Below, one piece after another: positions 1 to 9,333 of a stretch of 64,000 nt of DNA. Numbering within the stretch: position 1 is the first letter of the stretch; each line of letters starts with the position of its first letter. Both the position numbers and the translations under genes were made by a program. The stretch lies in the NCBI RefSeq assembly GCF_900105195.1, contig NZ_FNRX01000002.1, positions 310,001-374,000 of the forward strand. Direction: 5' to 3'. Under the pieces are notes generated by a model. The model worked only from the letters and a program-made list of their open reading frames with translations. It was not told the origin of the DNA and searched no databases. The DNA is from Rhodococcus pyridinivorans. Its GTDB lineage: Bacteria; Actinomycetota; Actinomycetes; Mycobacteriales; Mycobacteriaceae.

Positions 1-1
1 C

Positions 2-2362
2 CGCGCCTATGGGTGGACACCCGCGGTGATGGGGGCGAGCGAGGACGGTGCGACGGCCTACCACCGTGCGGGTCTGAACGCGCTGCAGCTCGGCGACGAG
101 GCCGTCCTGCTCACCCGCGACTTCAGTCTCGCCGGACGCGACATGCGACCGGTGCGGCAGGCCGTCAACCGCGCCCGCAAACACGGTGTGACCGCGCGGA
201 TCATGCGTCACCGCGAACTGTCACCCATCGAGCTGTCGGCGGCGATCCAGCGCGCCGAGGCCTGGCGCGACACCGAAAACGAGCGCGGTTTCTCGATGGC
301 CCTCGGCCGGCTCGGCGACCCGCTCGACGGCGACTGCCTGCTCGTCGAAGCGGTCGCGGACGGCAAGGTCGTCGCGATGCTCTCGCTCGTGCCCTGGGGA
401 TCGGACGGCGTGTCACTCGACCTCATGCGCCGCGACCCGCAGGCCCCCAACGGCGTCGTCGAACTCATGGTCTCCGAGCTCGCCTCACGCGGTGCCGAAT
501 TCGACGTCGAGCGGATCTCGTTGAACTTCGCGGTCTTCCGGTCGGTCTTCGAGGAGGGCGCGCGGATCGGTGCCGGCCCGATCCTGCGATTGTGGCGGTC
601 CATCCTGCTGTTCTTCTCACGGTGGTGGCAGCTCGAGGCGTTGTACCGGTCCAACGTCAAGTACCACCCCGAATGGGTGCCCCGCTTCCTGTGTTTCCGC
701 GACAACCGGCTCATCCCGCGCGTCGCGCTCGCGTCGGCGATCGCCGAGGGCTTCCTCACCCTCCCCACCTTCGGTCGTCGGAACACCCAGCAGCACACGG
801 GAACACACTCGGCGTTCCCCGAGGACCAGGTGGCCGCGGCAGAACTGCACGACGACGGCAGCGCACCCGACGTCGAGCTTGCCGACGGCACGCCCGCCGT
901 CTCGCACGGACGTCGCCGCCCCGAACAGGTCCAGGTGCGGATGAACACCCTGCAGCGGATCGTCGAGCACGGTGTCGATCCCTATCCGGTCGCGCATCCC
1001 CCGACCCACACGGCCGCCGAGGCCCGGGCCGCGAAGTCCGGCACCCCGGTGACCGTGGCGGGACGCCTGCTGCGCATCCGCAACTTCGGCGGTGTGCTGT
1101 TCGCGGTGCTGCGCGACTGGTCGGGCGACATCCAGATCCTCATCGACCGGCAACGGGTTGCCGGACAACGCTTCCTGTTCGACCTCGGTGACCTCGTCGA
1201 GGTGTCGGGCGAGGTGGGACGCAGCCGCACCGGCGAGATCTCGGTGCTCGCCGACTCGTGGCGCATCGACGGCAAGTGCCTGCATCCGCTGCCCGACAAG
1301 TACCACGGCCTCGTCGACCCGGAAGCCCGCGTGCGGCAACGCTATCTGCATCTCGCGATCGACCGCGGGGCACGCGACCACCTCGCGGCACGCAGCGCGG
1401 TGGTGCGGTCGCTACGCGACGAACTGCAGGCGCGCGGCTATCTCGAGGTGGAGACCCCCATCCTGCAGTCGGTGCACGGCGGCGCGAACGCCGCACCGTT
1501 CATCACGCACATCAACGCCTACGACGCCGATCTGTACCTGCGGATCGCCCCCGAGCTGTATCTGAAGCGGTTGTGCGTCGCGGGCATGGCGAAGGTCTTC
1601 GAGATCGGCCGGGTGTTCCGCAACGAGGGTGCGGATTTCAAGCACAACCCGGAGTTCACGATCCTCGAGGCATACGAGGCGCACAGCGACTACGAGAAGA
1701 TGCGGGTGGTCGCACGCGAGTTGATCCAGGCAGCGGCCCGCGCGGCACACGGACGCGAGATCATCCTGCGGCCCGGACCCGACGGTATCCCGGTCGAGAT
1801 CGACATCTCCGGCGAGTGGCCCGTCAAGACCTTCCACGACGCGATCTCCGAGGCGTTCGGGACATTCGTCGATGCGCAGACCCCCGTCGACGTCCTGCGA
1901 CGCCTGTGCGACGAACACGAGATCCCCTACAACCCGGCCTGGGACGCCGGCGCCACCGCGCAGGAGATGTACGAGCACCTCGTCGAATCGAAGACGGAGT
2001 TCCCCACCTTCTACACCGACTTCCCGACCTCGGTGTCGCCGTTGACCCGGCCGCACCCCCGCAAGCCGGGTGTCGCGGCGAAGTGGGACCTGGTGGCCTG
2101 GGGTGTCGAGCTGGGGACCGCCTACAGCGAGCTCACCGATCCGCTCGACCAGCGTGCTCGCCTCACGGAGCAGTCGCTGCTCGCCGCGGGCGGTGACGAG
2201 GAGGCGATGGAACTCGACGAGGAGTTCCTCGAAGCACTCGAATACGCGATGCCTCCCACCGGCGGCCTCGGTATGGGTGTCGACCGGATCGTGATGCTCG
2301 TACTCGGAGGGAGCATCCGCGAGTCGCTGGCGTTCCCGTTCACGAAGCCGCGGCGCTCCTGA
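2..2362 (+). CDS. lysX: LysX, bifunctional lysyl-tRNA synthetase / lysylphosphatidylglycerol synthetase (5' partial)
   Basis: This is the C-terminal part of LysX, cut by the left window edge. The frame is already open at base 2, so the real start and the N-terminal membrane segments lie outside. In the known family, a lysyl-tRNA synthetase is fused to an MprF-like transferase that puts lysine on phosphatidylglycerol and lowers membrane negative charge. In the visible part, about residues 1-290 look like the MprF/DUF2156 transferase domain, about 340-430 an OB-fold anticodon-binding domain, and about 440-785 the class II synthetase core. Motif 2 ([14 protein letters not shown]) and motif 3 ([10 protein letters not shown]) are intact. 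A parS-like palindrome follows six bases after the stop codon. The assignment is firm; only the N-terminus is unknown. Confidence 0.95.
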   Translation, partial: RAYGWTPAVMGASEDGATAYHRAGLNALQLGDEAVLLTRDFSLAGRDMRPVRQAVNRARKHGVTARIMRHRELSPIELSAAIQRAEAWRDTENERGFSMALGRLGDPLDGDCLLVEAVADGKVVAMLSLVPWGSDGVSLDLMRRDPQAPNGVVELMVSELASRGAEFDVERISLNFAVFRSVFEEGARIGAGPILRLWRSILLFFSRWWQLEALYRSNVKYHPEWVPRFLCFRDNRLIPRVALASAIAEGFLTLPTFGRRNTQQHTGTHSAFPEDQVAAAELHDDGSAPDVELADGTPAVSHGRRRPEQVQVRMNTLQRIVEHGVDPYPVAHPPTHTAAEARAAKSGTPVTVAGRLLRIRNFGGVLFAVLRDWSGDIQILIDRQRVAGQRFLFDLGDLVEVSGEVGRSRTGEISVLADSWRIDGKCLHPLPDKYHGLVDPEARVRQRYLHLAIDRGARDHLAARSAVVRSLRDELQARGYLEVETPILQSVHGGANAAPFITHINAYDADLYLRIAPELYLKRLCVAGMAKVFEIGRVFRNEGADFKHNPEFTILEAYEAHSDYEKMRVVARELIQAAARAAHGREIILRPGPDGIPVEIDISGEWPVKTFHDAISEAFGTFVDAQTPVDVLRRLCDEHEIPYNPAWDAGATAQEMYEHLVESKTEFPTFYTDFPTSVSPLTRPHPRKPGVAAKWDLVAWGVELGTAYSELTDPLDQRARLTEQSLLAAGGDEEAMELDEEFLEALEYAMPPTGGLGMGVDRIVMLVLGGSIRESLAFPFTKPRRS

Positions 2363-2368
2363 CGGGTG

Positions 2369-2382
2369 GTTTCACGTGAAAC
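2369..2382. other. parS-like ParB-binding site
   Basis: GTTTCACGTGAAAC is a perfect palindrome here and is extended by one base pair on each side (GG...CC). It equals the 14-base actinobacterial parS core known from Streptomyces and mycobacteria, and it matches 14 of 16 positions of the general bacterial consensus. ParB loaded at such sites organises the origin region for segregation. It lies between lysX and the next gene, outside coding sequence. Confidence 0.8.
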
Positions 2383-2406
2383 CGCTCCACCTGGCATCGT
2401 GAGGTC

Positions 2407-3006
2407 GTGCAGCTACTCCTGATCCGTCACGCCGAGCCGAACAACGCCCGCGCCGAGACCGGGGGCGCCGACCCGCCGCTCACGGAGGCCGGTCGTCTCC
2501 AGGCGTCGCGGTTGCCGGACGCGCTGTCCCCCTACAACATCACCCGCCTGTTCTCGAGCCCGCAGTTGCGGGCCCTGCAGACGGCCGAGCCGGTCGCGGA
2601 ACGACGCGGGCTCGACGTGGAGAAGATGGAGGACATCGCCGAGTACGACTACGGCCACGACCACTACTTCACGATCGACGCCGCGAAGGACGTCGCACCG
2701 GCCGCCTACAAGCGCATCCTGGCAGGTCACCTGCCCGATTTCGTGGACGGGGACGCCTTCCGCACGCGGGTGCTGCGAGGGATCGACCAGGTGGTGGACA
2801 CGTGCGACCACGCCGAGACCGTGGCGCTGTTCGCCCACGGTGGGGTCGTGAACATCGTGCTGCAGCACCTGCTCGAGCTGCCCCGGCCGCTGATGTTCCC
2901 CATCGAGTACGCGTCGGTGACGCGCATCCTCGTCTCACGCAGCGGCGCGCGCCGCGTCGCGTCGATCAACGAGACCGGGCACGTACGCGACACCCTGCGC
3001 GTCTGA
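2407..3006 (+). CDS. Histidine phosphatase family protein
   Basis: This 199-residue protein belongs to the phosphoglycerate-mutase-like histidine phosphatase superfamily. The family signature is near the N-terminus (LLIRHAEPN, with nucleophile His8), followed by the Arg/Glu-containing FSSPQLRALQTAEPV segment and the second histidine in ALFAHGGVVNIV near residue 144. It is probably a soluble cytoplasmic phosphomonoesterase; its substrate cannot be told from sequence. The start is a GTG 44 bases after the lysX stop codon, with no strong ribosome binding site. A short hairpin (3024-3052) follows the gene and separates it from the convergent NTF2-like gene. Confidence 0.88.
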   Translation: MQLLLIRHAEPNNARAETGGADPPLTEAGRLQASRLPDALSPYNITRLFSSPQLRALQTAEPVAERRGLDVEKMEDIAEYDYGHDHYFTIDAAKDVAPAAYKRILAGHLPDFVDGDAFRTRVLRGIDQVVDTCDHAETVALFAHGGVVNIVLQHLLELPRPLMFPIEYASVTRILVSRSGARRVASINETGHVRDTLRV

Positions 3007-3023
3007 GCGCCCCGGGAGTCGGC

Positions 3024-3052
3024 CGCGGGTGAGCCCCCAGCGCCCACCCGCG
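3024..3052. terminator. Hairpin between convergent genes
   Basis: CGCGGGTG and CACCCGCG form a perfect 8-bp stem with a 13-base loop between the stop codons of the histidine phosphatase gene and the convergent NTF2-like gene. There is no T-run, so it would be a weak or factor-assisted terminator in either direction. Confidence 0.45.
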
Positions 3053-3062
3053 AGTCGTGGGT

Positions 3063-3545
3063 TCAGCGCCGTGCGCTCGCGAGGAGGTCGCGGGCGGCGG
3101 TGCTGCCGTCGAGCAACCGCGACGTGCGGCGCACGATCTTCCAGCTGCCGTCGATCCGGGCGAGTTCGAAACGATTGGCGCTCACCCGCCACACCCGGAA
3201 CGAATCCGAATCGGCGTTGCGGCGCAGCAGCAGGGAGTGGCAGGTCGCGACGGCGGTGTCGCCGCCGACCCGGATGTGCACCGGGTCGAGCAGATGACCG
3301 CAGCCCTCCTCGATGTAGTCCTGGTGCGGTCGGGTGCGCACCATCTTCATGATGGCGTCGCGACCCTCCATCAGGCGGATGTCGACGTCGTAGACGGCGT
3401 CCTCGGCCCACAGTTCCCCCACCGCCTCGGCGTCACCGGCGTCGACGGCCGGGCCGTACGCCGTGAGGACCTCGTGGATCGCAGCCTTGTCCTCGAGGAG
3501 CTGTACGCGTTCGAGGAGGGAGGCCAGCAGGGCGGAGTCGGTCAT
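3063..3545 (-). CDS. NTF2-like / SnoaL-like family protein
   Basis: The 160-residue protein has the composition and length of the SnoaL-like (NTF2 superfamily) alpha+beta barrel. This small cone fold serves as isomerase, dehydratase or ligand-binding pocket. The family-type opening is visible: an N-terminal helix (LEDKAAIHEVLTAYGPAVDA), an aspartate-rich stretch (DAEAVGELWAEDAVYDVD) and a C-terminal strand pair ending in WKIVRRTSR. I place the start at 3545 because GGAAGGA lies eight bases upstream; a longer reading frame exists but has no such site. The substrate is unknown. The gene converges with the histidine phosphatase gene. Confidence 0.85.
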   Translation of the reverse strand: MTDSALLASLLERVQLLEDKAAIHEVLTAYGPAVDAGDAEAVGELWAEDAVYDVDIRLMEGRDAIMKMVRTRPHQDYIEEGCGHLLDPVHIRVGGDTAVATCHSLLLRRNADSDSFRVWRVSANRFELARIDGSWKIVRRTSRLLDGSTAARDLLASARR

Positions 3546-3724
3546 CTCGATCCTTCCGGGCGGGGGCGTCGCCACCCGTTCTACCGGGGTCCGGAGTCCT
3601 GCCTCCCGGGTCGTCCCGGTGACCGGAAGCAATCGACTGTGCAGCCCCTGACCAGGGCATGACACGGACGCCGACATGATCTTCCCGTGCAGGATTGATA
3701 CGGTCACCGCCGGAGGTGCACCGG

Positions 3725-4366
3725 ATGGATGCGGACAGGATCGACGAACTCGTACAGGGCGGGATACGGACACAGGACGAGCTCGAGGCCGTCCTGGGCA
3801 TTCCGCACCCGGCGATCGTCGACAAGGCGCGACCACACCTGACGCCGCTCATCAGGCATTTCCTGTCGCTGGCGCGGTTCTTCACGATCGCCACCGCCGA
3901 CGCCGTCGGCAACTGCGACTGCTCGCCGCGCGGCGACATCGAGTCGGCGGTGCTCGTCCTCGACGACCACACGATCGCGCTGCCCGACCGGCCCGGCAAT
4001 CGCCGCGCCGACTCGTACCGGAACATCCTCGAGAACCCTCACGTCGGGCTGCTGTTCTTCGTCCCCGGCGACGAGGAGGTGCTGCGGATCAACGGCCGCG
4101 CCACGCTGTCGACCGACCCCGACCTGCTCGGGAAGCTGTCGCTGCAGAACAAGCCGGCGCAGCTTGCTGTGATCGTGCAGATCGACGAGGTCTTCCTGCA
4201 CTGCGCGCGGGCGTTGCTCCGCGCCAAGTTGTGGGATCCGTCGACCTATCCCGACCGTGCGGCGGTCCCCTCGATGCGCGACATGCACGCCGAACTCCAC
4301 TCGATCGAGATCCCGGCCGACGCCGAGCCGGGCAAACGCGAGCTCTACCGCGAGTTCCTGTACTGA
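3725..4366 (+). CDS. FMN-dependent PPOX-type flavoprotein (MSMEG_1061-like)
   Basis: The 213-residue protein is a pyridoxamine 5'-phosphate oxidase-like split-barrel flavoprotein. The barrel strands are visible around residues 49-110 (FFTIATADAVGNCDCSPRGD, then HVGLLFFVPGDEEVLRINGR), and the conserved C-terminal part runs through LHCARALLRAKLW. The overall pattern fits the MSMEG_1061-type family, whose members bind FMN (some relatives bind F420) and whose substrates are mostly unknown. The start at 3725 has a good GGAGG eight bases upstream. The gene is read away from the NTF2-like gene, with about 180 bases between them for promoters. The SDR gene follows closely, so the two may share a transcript. 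Confidence 0.85.
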   Translation: MDADRIDELVQGGIRTQDELEAVLGIPHPAIVDKARPHLTPLIRHFLSLARFFTIATADAVGNCDCSPRGDIESAVLVLDDHTIALPDRPGNRRADSYRNILENPHVGLLFFVPGDEEVLRINGRATLSTDPDLLGKLSLQNKPAQLAVIVQIDEVFLHCARALLRAKLWDPSTYPDRAAVPSMRDMHAELHSIEIPADAEPGKRELYREFLY

Positions 4367-4402
4367 CCGGACCACACGCGGCGAGTGCGTCACGATGGTG
4401 GG

Positions 4403-5314
4403 GTGACCTCTCGGATCGCCCAGATACGCCGCTGGCGCGCCGGCGCTGCACTACGCAGCCGCCTGCGCGACCTGACCGGCGCCCTCGTCGTCGTCACCGG
4501 TGGTGGTAGCGGGATCGGCCGGGCCTCGGCGATCGCCTTCGCCGCCGAAGGTGCCATCGTCGTCGTGGCAGACAAGGATCTCGACAGCGCCCGCGAGACG
4601 GTGGCGCTCGTGAACGTCCCGGCTCCCGGTGCCGGAGGTTCCGAGGCCGTCTTCGGCGGCGCCGCTCACGCCTACGAACTCGACGTCTCCGACGAACAGC
4701 AGGTCCGGAAGTTCGCGCAGACCGTTCGCGAGCGGCACGGCGTCGCCGACGTGCTCGTCAACAACGCGGGCATCGGTGTCATCGGTGCCTTCGCCGACAC
4801 TCCGCAGAGCGTCTTCGAGAACGTGATGGACGTGAACTTCTGGGGAGTGGTCTACGGCTGCCGCGCCTTCACGGAGCAGATGATCGAGGCCGGCACGGGC
4901 GGGCAGATCGTCAACGTCTCGTCGGCCGCGGCGTACATGCCGCAACGCAACCTCGCCGCCTACACGACGAGCAAGGCCGGGGTGTTCATGCTGTCGGAGT
5001 GCCTGCGCGCCGAACTGCTCGAACACGGGATCGGCGTGACCGTCGTGTGTCCCGACCTGGTGGACACCAACCTCACCCGGGCGACGGAGTACGTCGCGCC
5101 GAACAAGGAACTACGAGCAGCACGACGCACCCGCACCCTCGCGATGTACCGGCGCCTGCACATCGCGCCGGAGAAGGTGGCCAAGGCGATCGTCGGGGCG
5201 GTCCGTCACAACAAGCCTGTGGTGACGGTCGCCCCGGGCGCGAAGGTCCGTAAGTGGCTGATGCGCTTCGCGCCCCGTGTCATGCGTGTGGGCGCACGAT
5301 TCGACATCGATTGA
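4403..5314 (+). CDS. SDR family NAD(P)-dependent oxidoreductase
   Basis: This is a classical short-chain dehydrogenase/reductase of 303 residues. The Rossmann motif TGGGSGIG is at residues 32-39, NNAG follows in the fourth strand (VLVNNAGIGV), and the catalytic pair YTTSK lies at about 187-191 after the serine segment VNVSSAAAY. About 25 residues precede the fold and are rich in arginine. The protein probably reduces or oxidises a lipid or hydroxy-acyl substrate in the cytoplasm, but this cannot be fixed from sequence. The start is uncertain: GTG at 4403 is used here, and GTG at 4385 in the same frame would add six residues. It converges with the cutinase gene, leaving only three bases between the stop codons. 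Confidence 0.88.
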   Translation: MTSRIAQIRRWRAGAALRSRLRDLTGALVVVTGGGSGIGRASAIAFAAEGAIVVVADKDLDSARETVALVNVPAPGAGGSEAVFGGAAHAYELDVSDEQQVRKFAQTVRERHGVADVLVNNAGIGVIGAFADTPQSVFENVMDVNFWGVVYGCRAFTEQMIEAGTGGQIVNVSSAAAYMPQRNLAAYTTSKAGVFMLSECLRAELLEHGIGVTVVCPDLVDTNLTRATEYVAPNKELRAARRTRTLAMYRRLHIAPEKVAKAIVGAVRHNKPVVTVAPGAKVRKWLMRFAPRVMRVGARFDID

Positions 5315-5317
5315 TGG

Positions 5318-6223
5318 TCAGGCCTTCGAGGCGATCCAGTCGTGCAGCCACCGCGTGGCCGTCGTTCCGCGACCGTCGACCACGTAGTTCGAGTAGTCCT
5401 GGTGGATCTGCGACTCGTAGAAGGTTCGGATCTTCTGCTCGCGCAGCTCGTTCGCCTCGGGCGTGAGCTGTAGCTGCAGCATCGGGATGCCCCCGGCGGT
5501 CATGATGTCGTTGTAGAGCGCCGTCGCCTCGTCGCGGTAGTTCTCGAGTTGCTCGAACGGGCTGCCCGCCGAGATCGCGAGGAAGCCGGCCAGTCGCGTG
5601 ACGAAGTCCTCCGGCGGCGTCGAGCAGTAGAGGTCGCCCACCGCGCAGATGGTGCGCACGTTGGGCGTTACGAATCCGAAGCCTCCCGCGCGGGCACCTC
5701 CCGCACCGGTGCCGGCGACGGGCGGACCGACGAACGGGTCGAGTTCGGAGCGGCGCGGATCGGACAGCAGACCCACCGCGACGAGGCGGTGCGGACCGAT
5801 CACTCCCAGCCCGGTGCCGATCTCGGCGGCGAGATCGCCTGCGGCATCGGCACCCTGGCTGTAGCCGACGAGGGCGAAGTTCGTGAGGGGGCACCGCTCG
5901 GCGGTGGCCGCGATGATGCCGCGCGCGTTGTCGACGGCGCGATTGCGGGAGGCCGCGTACACGTCGCCCTCCCACGGAAAGGCCGTGGCGGGATACGCGA
6001 CGTAGTCGACGCGGGCCCCGGCGGGAAGATTGGACGTGACCTGGGCGAGCATGCCGTTCCCACGGCCGGGGTCGGGGGTGTCCGAGGTCTCCCATGTTCC
6101 AGGCACAGCGACCACGTTCAGGGTCGGACATCCGGTCGGATTGGCTTGCGCCGCAGGCATTGCGGCGAATACTGCTGCACATGCCGCCACTGCGGCCACC
6201 GTTGCCGCCCACACTCTTCTCAT
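5318..6223 (-). CDS. Secreted cutinase family esterase
   Basis: The protein begins with a typical Sec signal peptide (charged MRR, hydrophobic alanine-rich core, cleavage near AQA-NP). The mature part is a cutinase-family alpha/beta hydrolase. The nucleophile motif GYSQGA is near residue 122, the family-type cysteine pair with the acid residue is in ICAVGDLYC, and the likely catalytic histidine is in IHQDYSNY near the C-terminus. Such Culp-type enzymes hydrolyse esters of medium or long acyl chains outside the cell. The second ATG (6223) is preferred over 6229, because GGGGAG sits six bases before it but directly against the first one. A hydrolase of mycolyl or storage lipids is plausible but unproven. 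Confidence 0.88.
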   Translation of the reverse strand: MRRVWAATVAAVAACAAVFAAMPAAQANPTGCPTLNVVAVPGTWETSDTPDPGRGNGMLAQVTSNLPAGARVDYVAYPATAFPWEGDVYAASRNRAVDNARGIIAATAERCPLTNFALVGYSQGADAAGDLAAEIGTGLGVIGPHRLVAVGLLSDPRRSELDPFVGPPVAGTGAGGARAGGFGFVTPNVRTICAVGDLYCSTPPEDFVTRLAGFLAISAGSPFEQLENYRDEATALYNDIMTAGGIPMLQLQLTPEANELREQKIRTFYESQIHQDYSNYVVDGRGTTATRWLHDWIASKA

Positions 6224-6360
6224 AGCCATCTCCCCGCCCCGCTACTGTCCTGGTGCCGCGTCCCTCCCCGGCAGTATCGAGTAGAAGGATGACATATTCG
6301 TGAACCGGATGTGATGTATCCGAGTCCGGAACGTTGTCTGGAAACGACGGGGCCGGCGGA

Positions 6361-7131
6361 TCAACCGCGGACGACGGTCACCTGTCCCCCACCGATGTTC
6401 GTCACGAAGACGTTGCCCGTCCCGTAGTCGACCGCCGTTCCCGGAACCGGCCGCTCGACGACGCTCCCTTCGGCGGTCGAGGCGGGTTCCGCGACGACGA
6501 TGTCGGGCCCGAAAAGGTTTGTCACATAGATGTTTCCGCTGAACGGATCGGTGACCACCGCGCCCGGCGGAGGCGGTGGCGGGGCCGGGAGCTCCGCCGG
6601 CGCGACGGCACGGTCGACGACCGTGACACCGCCCGTACCGACATTCGTGACGAAGACGCCGTCGGTTCCCGCGTCGAGGATCAGCTCCGGCATCCCGGGG
6701 AGCGGAGCCTGTGCAGGCCCCGCAACGGGCTCGGGCGTGACCTCCGTCCGGTGCACCGTGACCGCACCGGTACCGACATTGGTGACGGCGACGTTGCCGA
6801 GCCCGCCGTCGACCCGCATCTCCACGAGCGCGGTGGACACCTCGGTGCGTCCCGGGACACGCCCCTCGGGATGCGTGACGGTCACGGCGCCGGGACCCAC
6901 GTTGGTGATGCATGCGTTGCCGACGCCGCCCTGGAGTCCGAGCAGGCGGGGACCGTCGAATCCGAAAACCGGTGGGACGGGCTCGGCGCCGTCGATCGTC
7001 ACGAGCCCGCCACCGTTGCGGATGCACGCGTCCGCAGGGTCCGCGGTCGCGGCCGGAGCCACCGCGACGGCAGCCACGACGGCACCCGCACCCATCACGA
7101 CCGTCGCCAGTGCCCGTCTCGTAGCCGTCAT
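6361..7131 (-). CDS. Secreted protein with repeated VTNVG-type units
   Basis: I do not recognise this protein. It opens with a Sec signal peptide (MTATRRALATVV..., cleavage near ATA-DP). The mature 220 residues contain six copies of a short unit of the form [VI]-x-[VI]-[TR]-N-[VLI]-G-x-G-x-V-T-V: CIRNGGGLVTI, CITNVGPGAVTV, VAVTNVGTGAVTV, VFVTNVGTGGVTVV, IYVTNLFGPDIVV and VFVTNIGGGQVTVV. They are separated by variable linkers, one of them proline-rich (PAPPPPPPG). The regular hydrophobic-asparagine-glycine pattern suggests repeated beta strands, perhaps a beta-propeller or solenoid, but no enzyme motif is visible. ATG 7131 is chosen for the best signal peptide; ATG 7143 would add four residues. 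Confidence 0.7.
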   Translation of the reverse strand: MTATRRALATVVMGAGAVVAAVAVAPAATADPADACIRNGGGLVTIDGAEPVPPVFGFDGPRLLGLQGGVGNACITNVGPGAVTVTHPEGRVPGRTEVSTALVEMRVDGGLGNVAVTNVGTGAVTVHRTEVTPEPVAGPAQAPLPGMPELILDAGTDGVFVTNVGTGGVTVVDRAVAPAELPAPPPPPPGAVVTDPFSGNIYVTNLFGPDIVVAEPASTAEGSVVERPVPGTAVDYGTGNVFVTNIGGGQVTVVRG

Positions 7132-7289
7132 GCGCAGAACCATATCGGGTGCGACGCCCGGCGACACGGAAATATCACAAGCGCAGCGCGTCCGGTGGTC
7201 CCTGTTGAGCGGATTTCTGTGGATCCACCCCCGGAAAGCAGGGGCAGCTCCACCGAAACCCGAGGAACGATGACCAAGCACCCCGCATG

Positions 7290-7308
7290 TAAGGGTAGGC
7301 ATGCTTTA
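7290..7308. promoter_or_regulatory. Possible DtxR/IdeR-like box upstream of the DoxX gene
   Basis: The 19-base stretch just before the DoxX start keeps the TAGG and GGC core of the DtxR/IdeR iron box and matches about 12 of 19 positions by eye. It sits 12 bases upstream of the chosen start codon. The match is partial and not tested. Confidence 0.25.
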
Positions 7309-7320
7309 CTTCCGCACGCG

Positions 7321-7803
7321 ATGAACTCAGTGCGCCATTGGCCGGACCGTTTCGGCGATCACGCCGTCGCCGCCTTCCGCATCGCCGTCGGTTTCCTGTT
7401 CCTCTGCCACGGCACCACGAGCCTGTGGGCGTGGCCGGCGGAACCCTACGGCGGAACCACCGCACAACTCGGCGCATGGCCCGGCTGGTGGGGTGCGATC
7501 ATCCAGGTCGTGTGCGGCACCGCCCTGATCGTCGGTCTCGGTACCCGGCTCGCGGCCTTCCTCGGCTCCGGATCGATGGCGTACGCCTACTTCTGGGGCC
7601 ACCAGGCCGACGGCGCACTGCCCATCCAGAACGACGGTGAATCCGCCGCGCTGTTCTGCTGGGCGATGTTCGTCCTGATCTTCCTCGGCTCCGGATCGTG
7701 GGCCGTGGATCGCCTCCTCGCGCGGCGGCGCGAGGAGGCCACACCCGAACCGGCGCCGGCCACCGCAACCGACACCGATCCCGCGTCGCTCGTCGACGCC
7801 TGA
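7321..7803 (+). CDS. DoxX family membrane protein
   Basis: This is a 160-residue integral membrane protein of the DoxX family. Four hydrophobic segments are visible at about residues 13-30, 55-75, 78-95 and 110-130, and the family-like motif FRIAVGFLFLCHGTTSLW is near the start. A charged, alanine/proline-rich cytoplasmic tail follows. DoxX proteins have been linked to thiol and oxidative stress membrane complexes, but the exact role of this one is unknown. I chose ATG 7321, which begins just before the first conserved helix. ATG 7270 in the same frame has a GAGG site, but its 17 extra residues do not look like the family. A strong bidirectional terminator follows. Confidence 0.8.
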   Translation: MNSVRHWPDRFGDHAVAAFRIAVGFLFLCHGTTSLWAWPAEPYGGTTAQLGAWPGWWGAIIQVVCGTALIVGLGTRLAAFLGSGSMAYAYFWGHQADGALPIQNDGESAALFCWAMFVLIFLGSGSWAVDRLLARRREEATPEPAPATATDTDPASLVDA

Positions 7804-7832
7804 CCCCACCCACGAACGCCGCCCCCCGAACG

Positions 7833-7870
7833 CCACTGGGCCGCACACCTTCCGGTGTGCGGCCCAGTGG
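7833..7870. terminator. Bidirectional terminator between DoxX gene and gltD
   Basis: A perfect 17-bp stem (CCACTGGGCCGCACACC and its complement) closes on a TTCC loop, between the convergent DoxX and gltD stop codons. It would act on both strands. Confidence 0.85.
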
Positions 7871-7881
7871 TCGTACCTCGT

Positions 7882-9333
7882 TCAGCGCTGCGGCATCGTG
7901 GTGGTCGCGATCGGCGCCGGCAACGCCGTCTCACCCTCGAGGAAGCGGTCCACCGCAGCGGCGCACGCGCGACCCTCGGCGATCGCCCAGACGATGAGCG
8001 ACTGTCCGCGACCCATGTCGCCGGCGACGAAGACACCGTCGACGTTGGTGGACCACTCCGACGAACGGGCGACGTTGCCACGCTGGTCGAAGTCGACCCC
8101 GAGATCGGTGAGCAGACCCGGCTTCTCGGCACCGGTGAAGCCCATCGCGAGCAGCACCAGATCGGCCTCGAGTTCGAAGTCGCTTCCTTCGACCTTCTCG
8201 AAGCGACCGTCGACCATCTGCACCTCGTGCGCCTTCAGCGCGGTGACCTTGCCGTCCTTGCCGATGAATTCCTCGGTGTTGACGGAGAAGACGCGCTCGC
8301 CGCCCTCCTCGTGCGCCGACGAGACGCGGTACATGAGGGGGTAGGTCGGCCACGGGGTGGACTCGGCGCGCTGCTCCGGCGGCCGCGGCATGATCTCGAA
8401 CTGGTGGACGCTCTCCGCACCCTGACGGTGCGAGGTGCCCAGGCAGTCGGCGCCGGTGTCGCCACCGCCGATGATGACGACCTTCTTACCCTCGGCCGTG
8501 ATGGTCGGGGCCGGCAGATCGCCGAGCTGCACGCGGTTGGCGATCGGCAGGAACTCCATCGCCTGGTGGATGCCGTCGAGCTCGCGTCCGGGGATCTGCA
8601 GGTCGCGGGCGACGGTCGCGCCGCCGGCGAGCACCACGGCGTCGAACTGCTCGCGCAGCTCATCGGCGGTGATGTCGACACCCACGTTCACGCCCGGCTT
8701 GAAGACGGTGCCCTCGGCCTCCATCTGCGCGAGACGGCGGTCGATGAAGCGCTTCTCCATCTTGAACTCGGGGATGCCGTAACGGAGAAGACCACCGATG
8801 CGGTCGGCCCGCTCGAACACCGTCACCGAGTGACCGGCACGCGTGAGCTGCTGTGCCGCAGCGAGACCGGCAGGCCCGGAGCCGACTACCGCGACCTTGC
8901 GGCCGGTGAGCTTCGACGGCGGAACCGGCTTGACGCGGCCGTCGTCGAAGGCCTTCTCGACCAGCTCGACCTCGACCTGCTTGATGGTCACCGGGTCCTG
9001 GTTGATGCCGAGCACGCACGACGCCTCGCAGGGCGCTGGGCAGAGCCGGCCGGTGAACTCGGGGAAGTTGTTCGTGGCGTGGAGACGCTCGATCCCGTCC
9101 TCCCACTTACCCTTGTAGGCGAGGTCGTTCCACTCGGGGATGAGATTCCCGAGCGGGCAACCGTTGTGGCAAAAGGGGATACCGCAGTCCATGCAACGGC
9201 TTGCCTGGGTCCGGAGGGTGTCGAGCGGGAACGGCTCGTAGACCTCCTTCCAGTCGAGGAGTCGCAGCGGGACAGGCCGGCGGACCGGCGTCTCGCGGGA
9301 ACCGTGCTTGAGGAAACCGGTGGGATCAGCCAC
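7882..9333 (-). CDS. gltD: Glutamate synthase, small (beta) subunit
   Basis: GltD is the NADPH-oxidising flavoprotein subunit of glutamate synthase and passes electrons to GltB. The 483-residue length is normal. The N-terminal ferredoxin-like region has cysteines 47, 50, 55 and 59 ([13 protein letters not shown]) and a second set in CPAPCEASC. Two dinucleotide folds follow, [14 protein letters not shown] for FAD and [13 protein letters not shown] for NADPH. The start is a GTG at 9333 that overlaps the end of gltB by eight bases, with GGAGG six bases upstream inside gltB. This points to translational coupling and equal output of both subunits. A strong terminator follows the gene. Confidence 0.97.
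   Translation of the reverse strand: MADPTGFLKHGSRETPVRRPVPLRLLDWKEVYEPFPLDTLRTQASRCMDCGIPFCHNGCPLGNLIPEWNDLAYKGKWEDGIERLHATNNFPEFTGRLCPAPCEASCVLGINQDPVTIKQVEVELVEKAFDDGRVKPVPPSKLTGRKVAVVGSGPAGLAAAQQLTRAGHSVTVFERADRIGGLLRYGIPEFKMEKRFIDRRLAQMEAEGTVFKPGVNVGVDITADELREQFDAVVLAGGATVARDLQIPGRELDGIHQAMEFLPIANRVQLGDLPAPTITAEGKKVVIIGGGDTGADCLGTSHRQGAESVHQFEIMPRPPEQRAESTPWPTYPLMYRVSSAHEEGGERVFSVNTEEFIGKDGKVTALKAHEVQMVDGRFEKVEGSDFELEADLVLLAMGFTGAEKPGLLTDLGVDFDQRGNVARSSEWSTNVDGVFVAGDMGRGQSLIVWAIAEGRACAAAVDRFLEGETALPAPIATTTMPQR

Noticed and set aside
6334..7320. Long upstream extension of the DoxX frame
   Set aside because: The extension is antisense to the signal-peptide repeat protein and has no DoxX-like sequence; the family begins near 7321.
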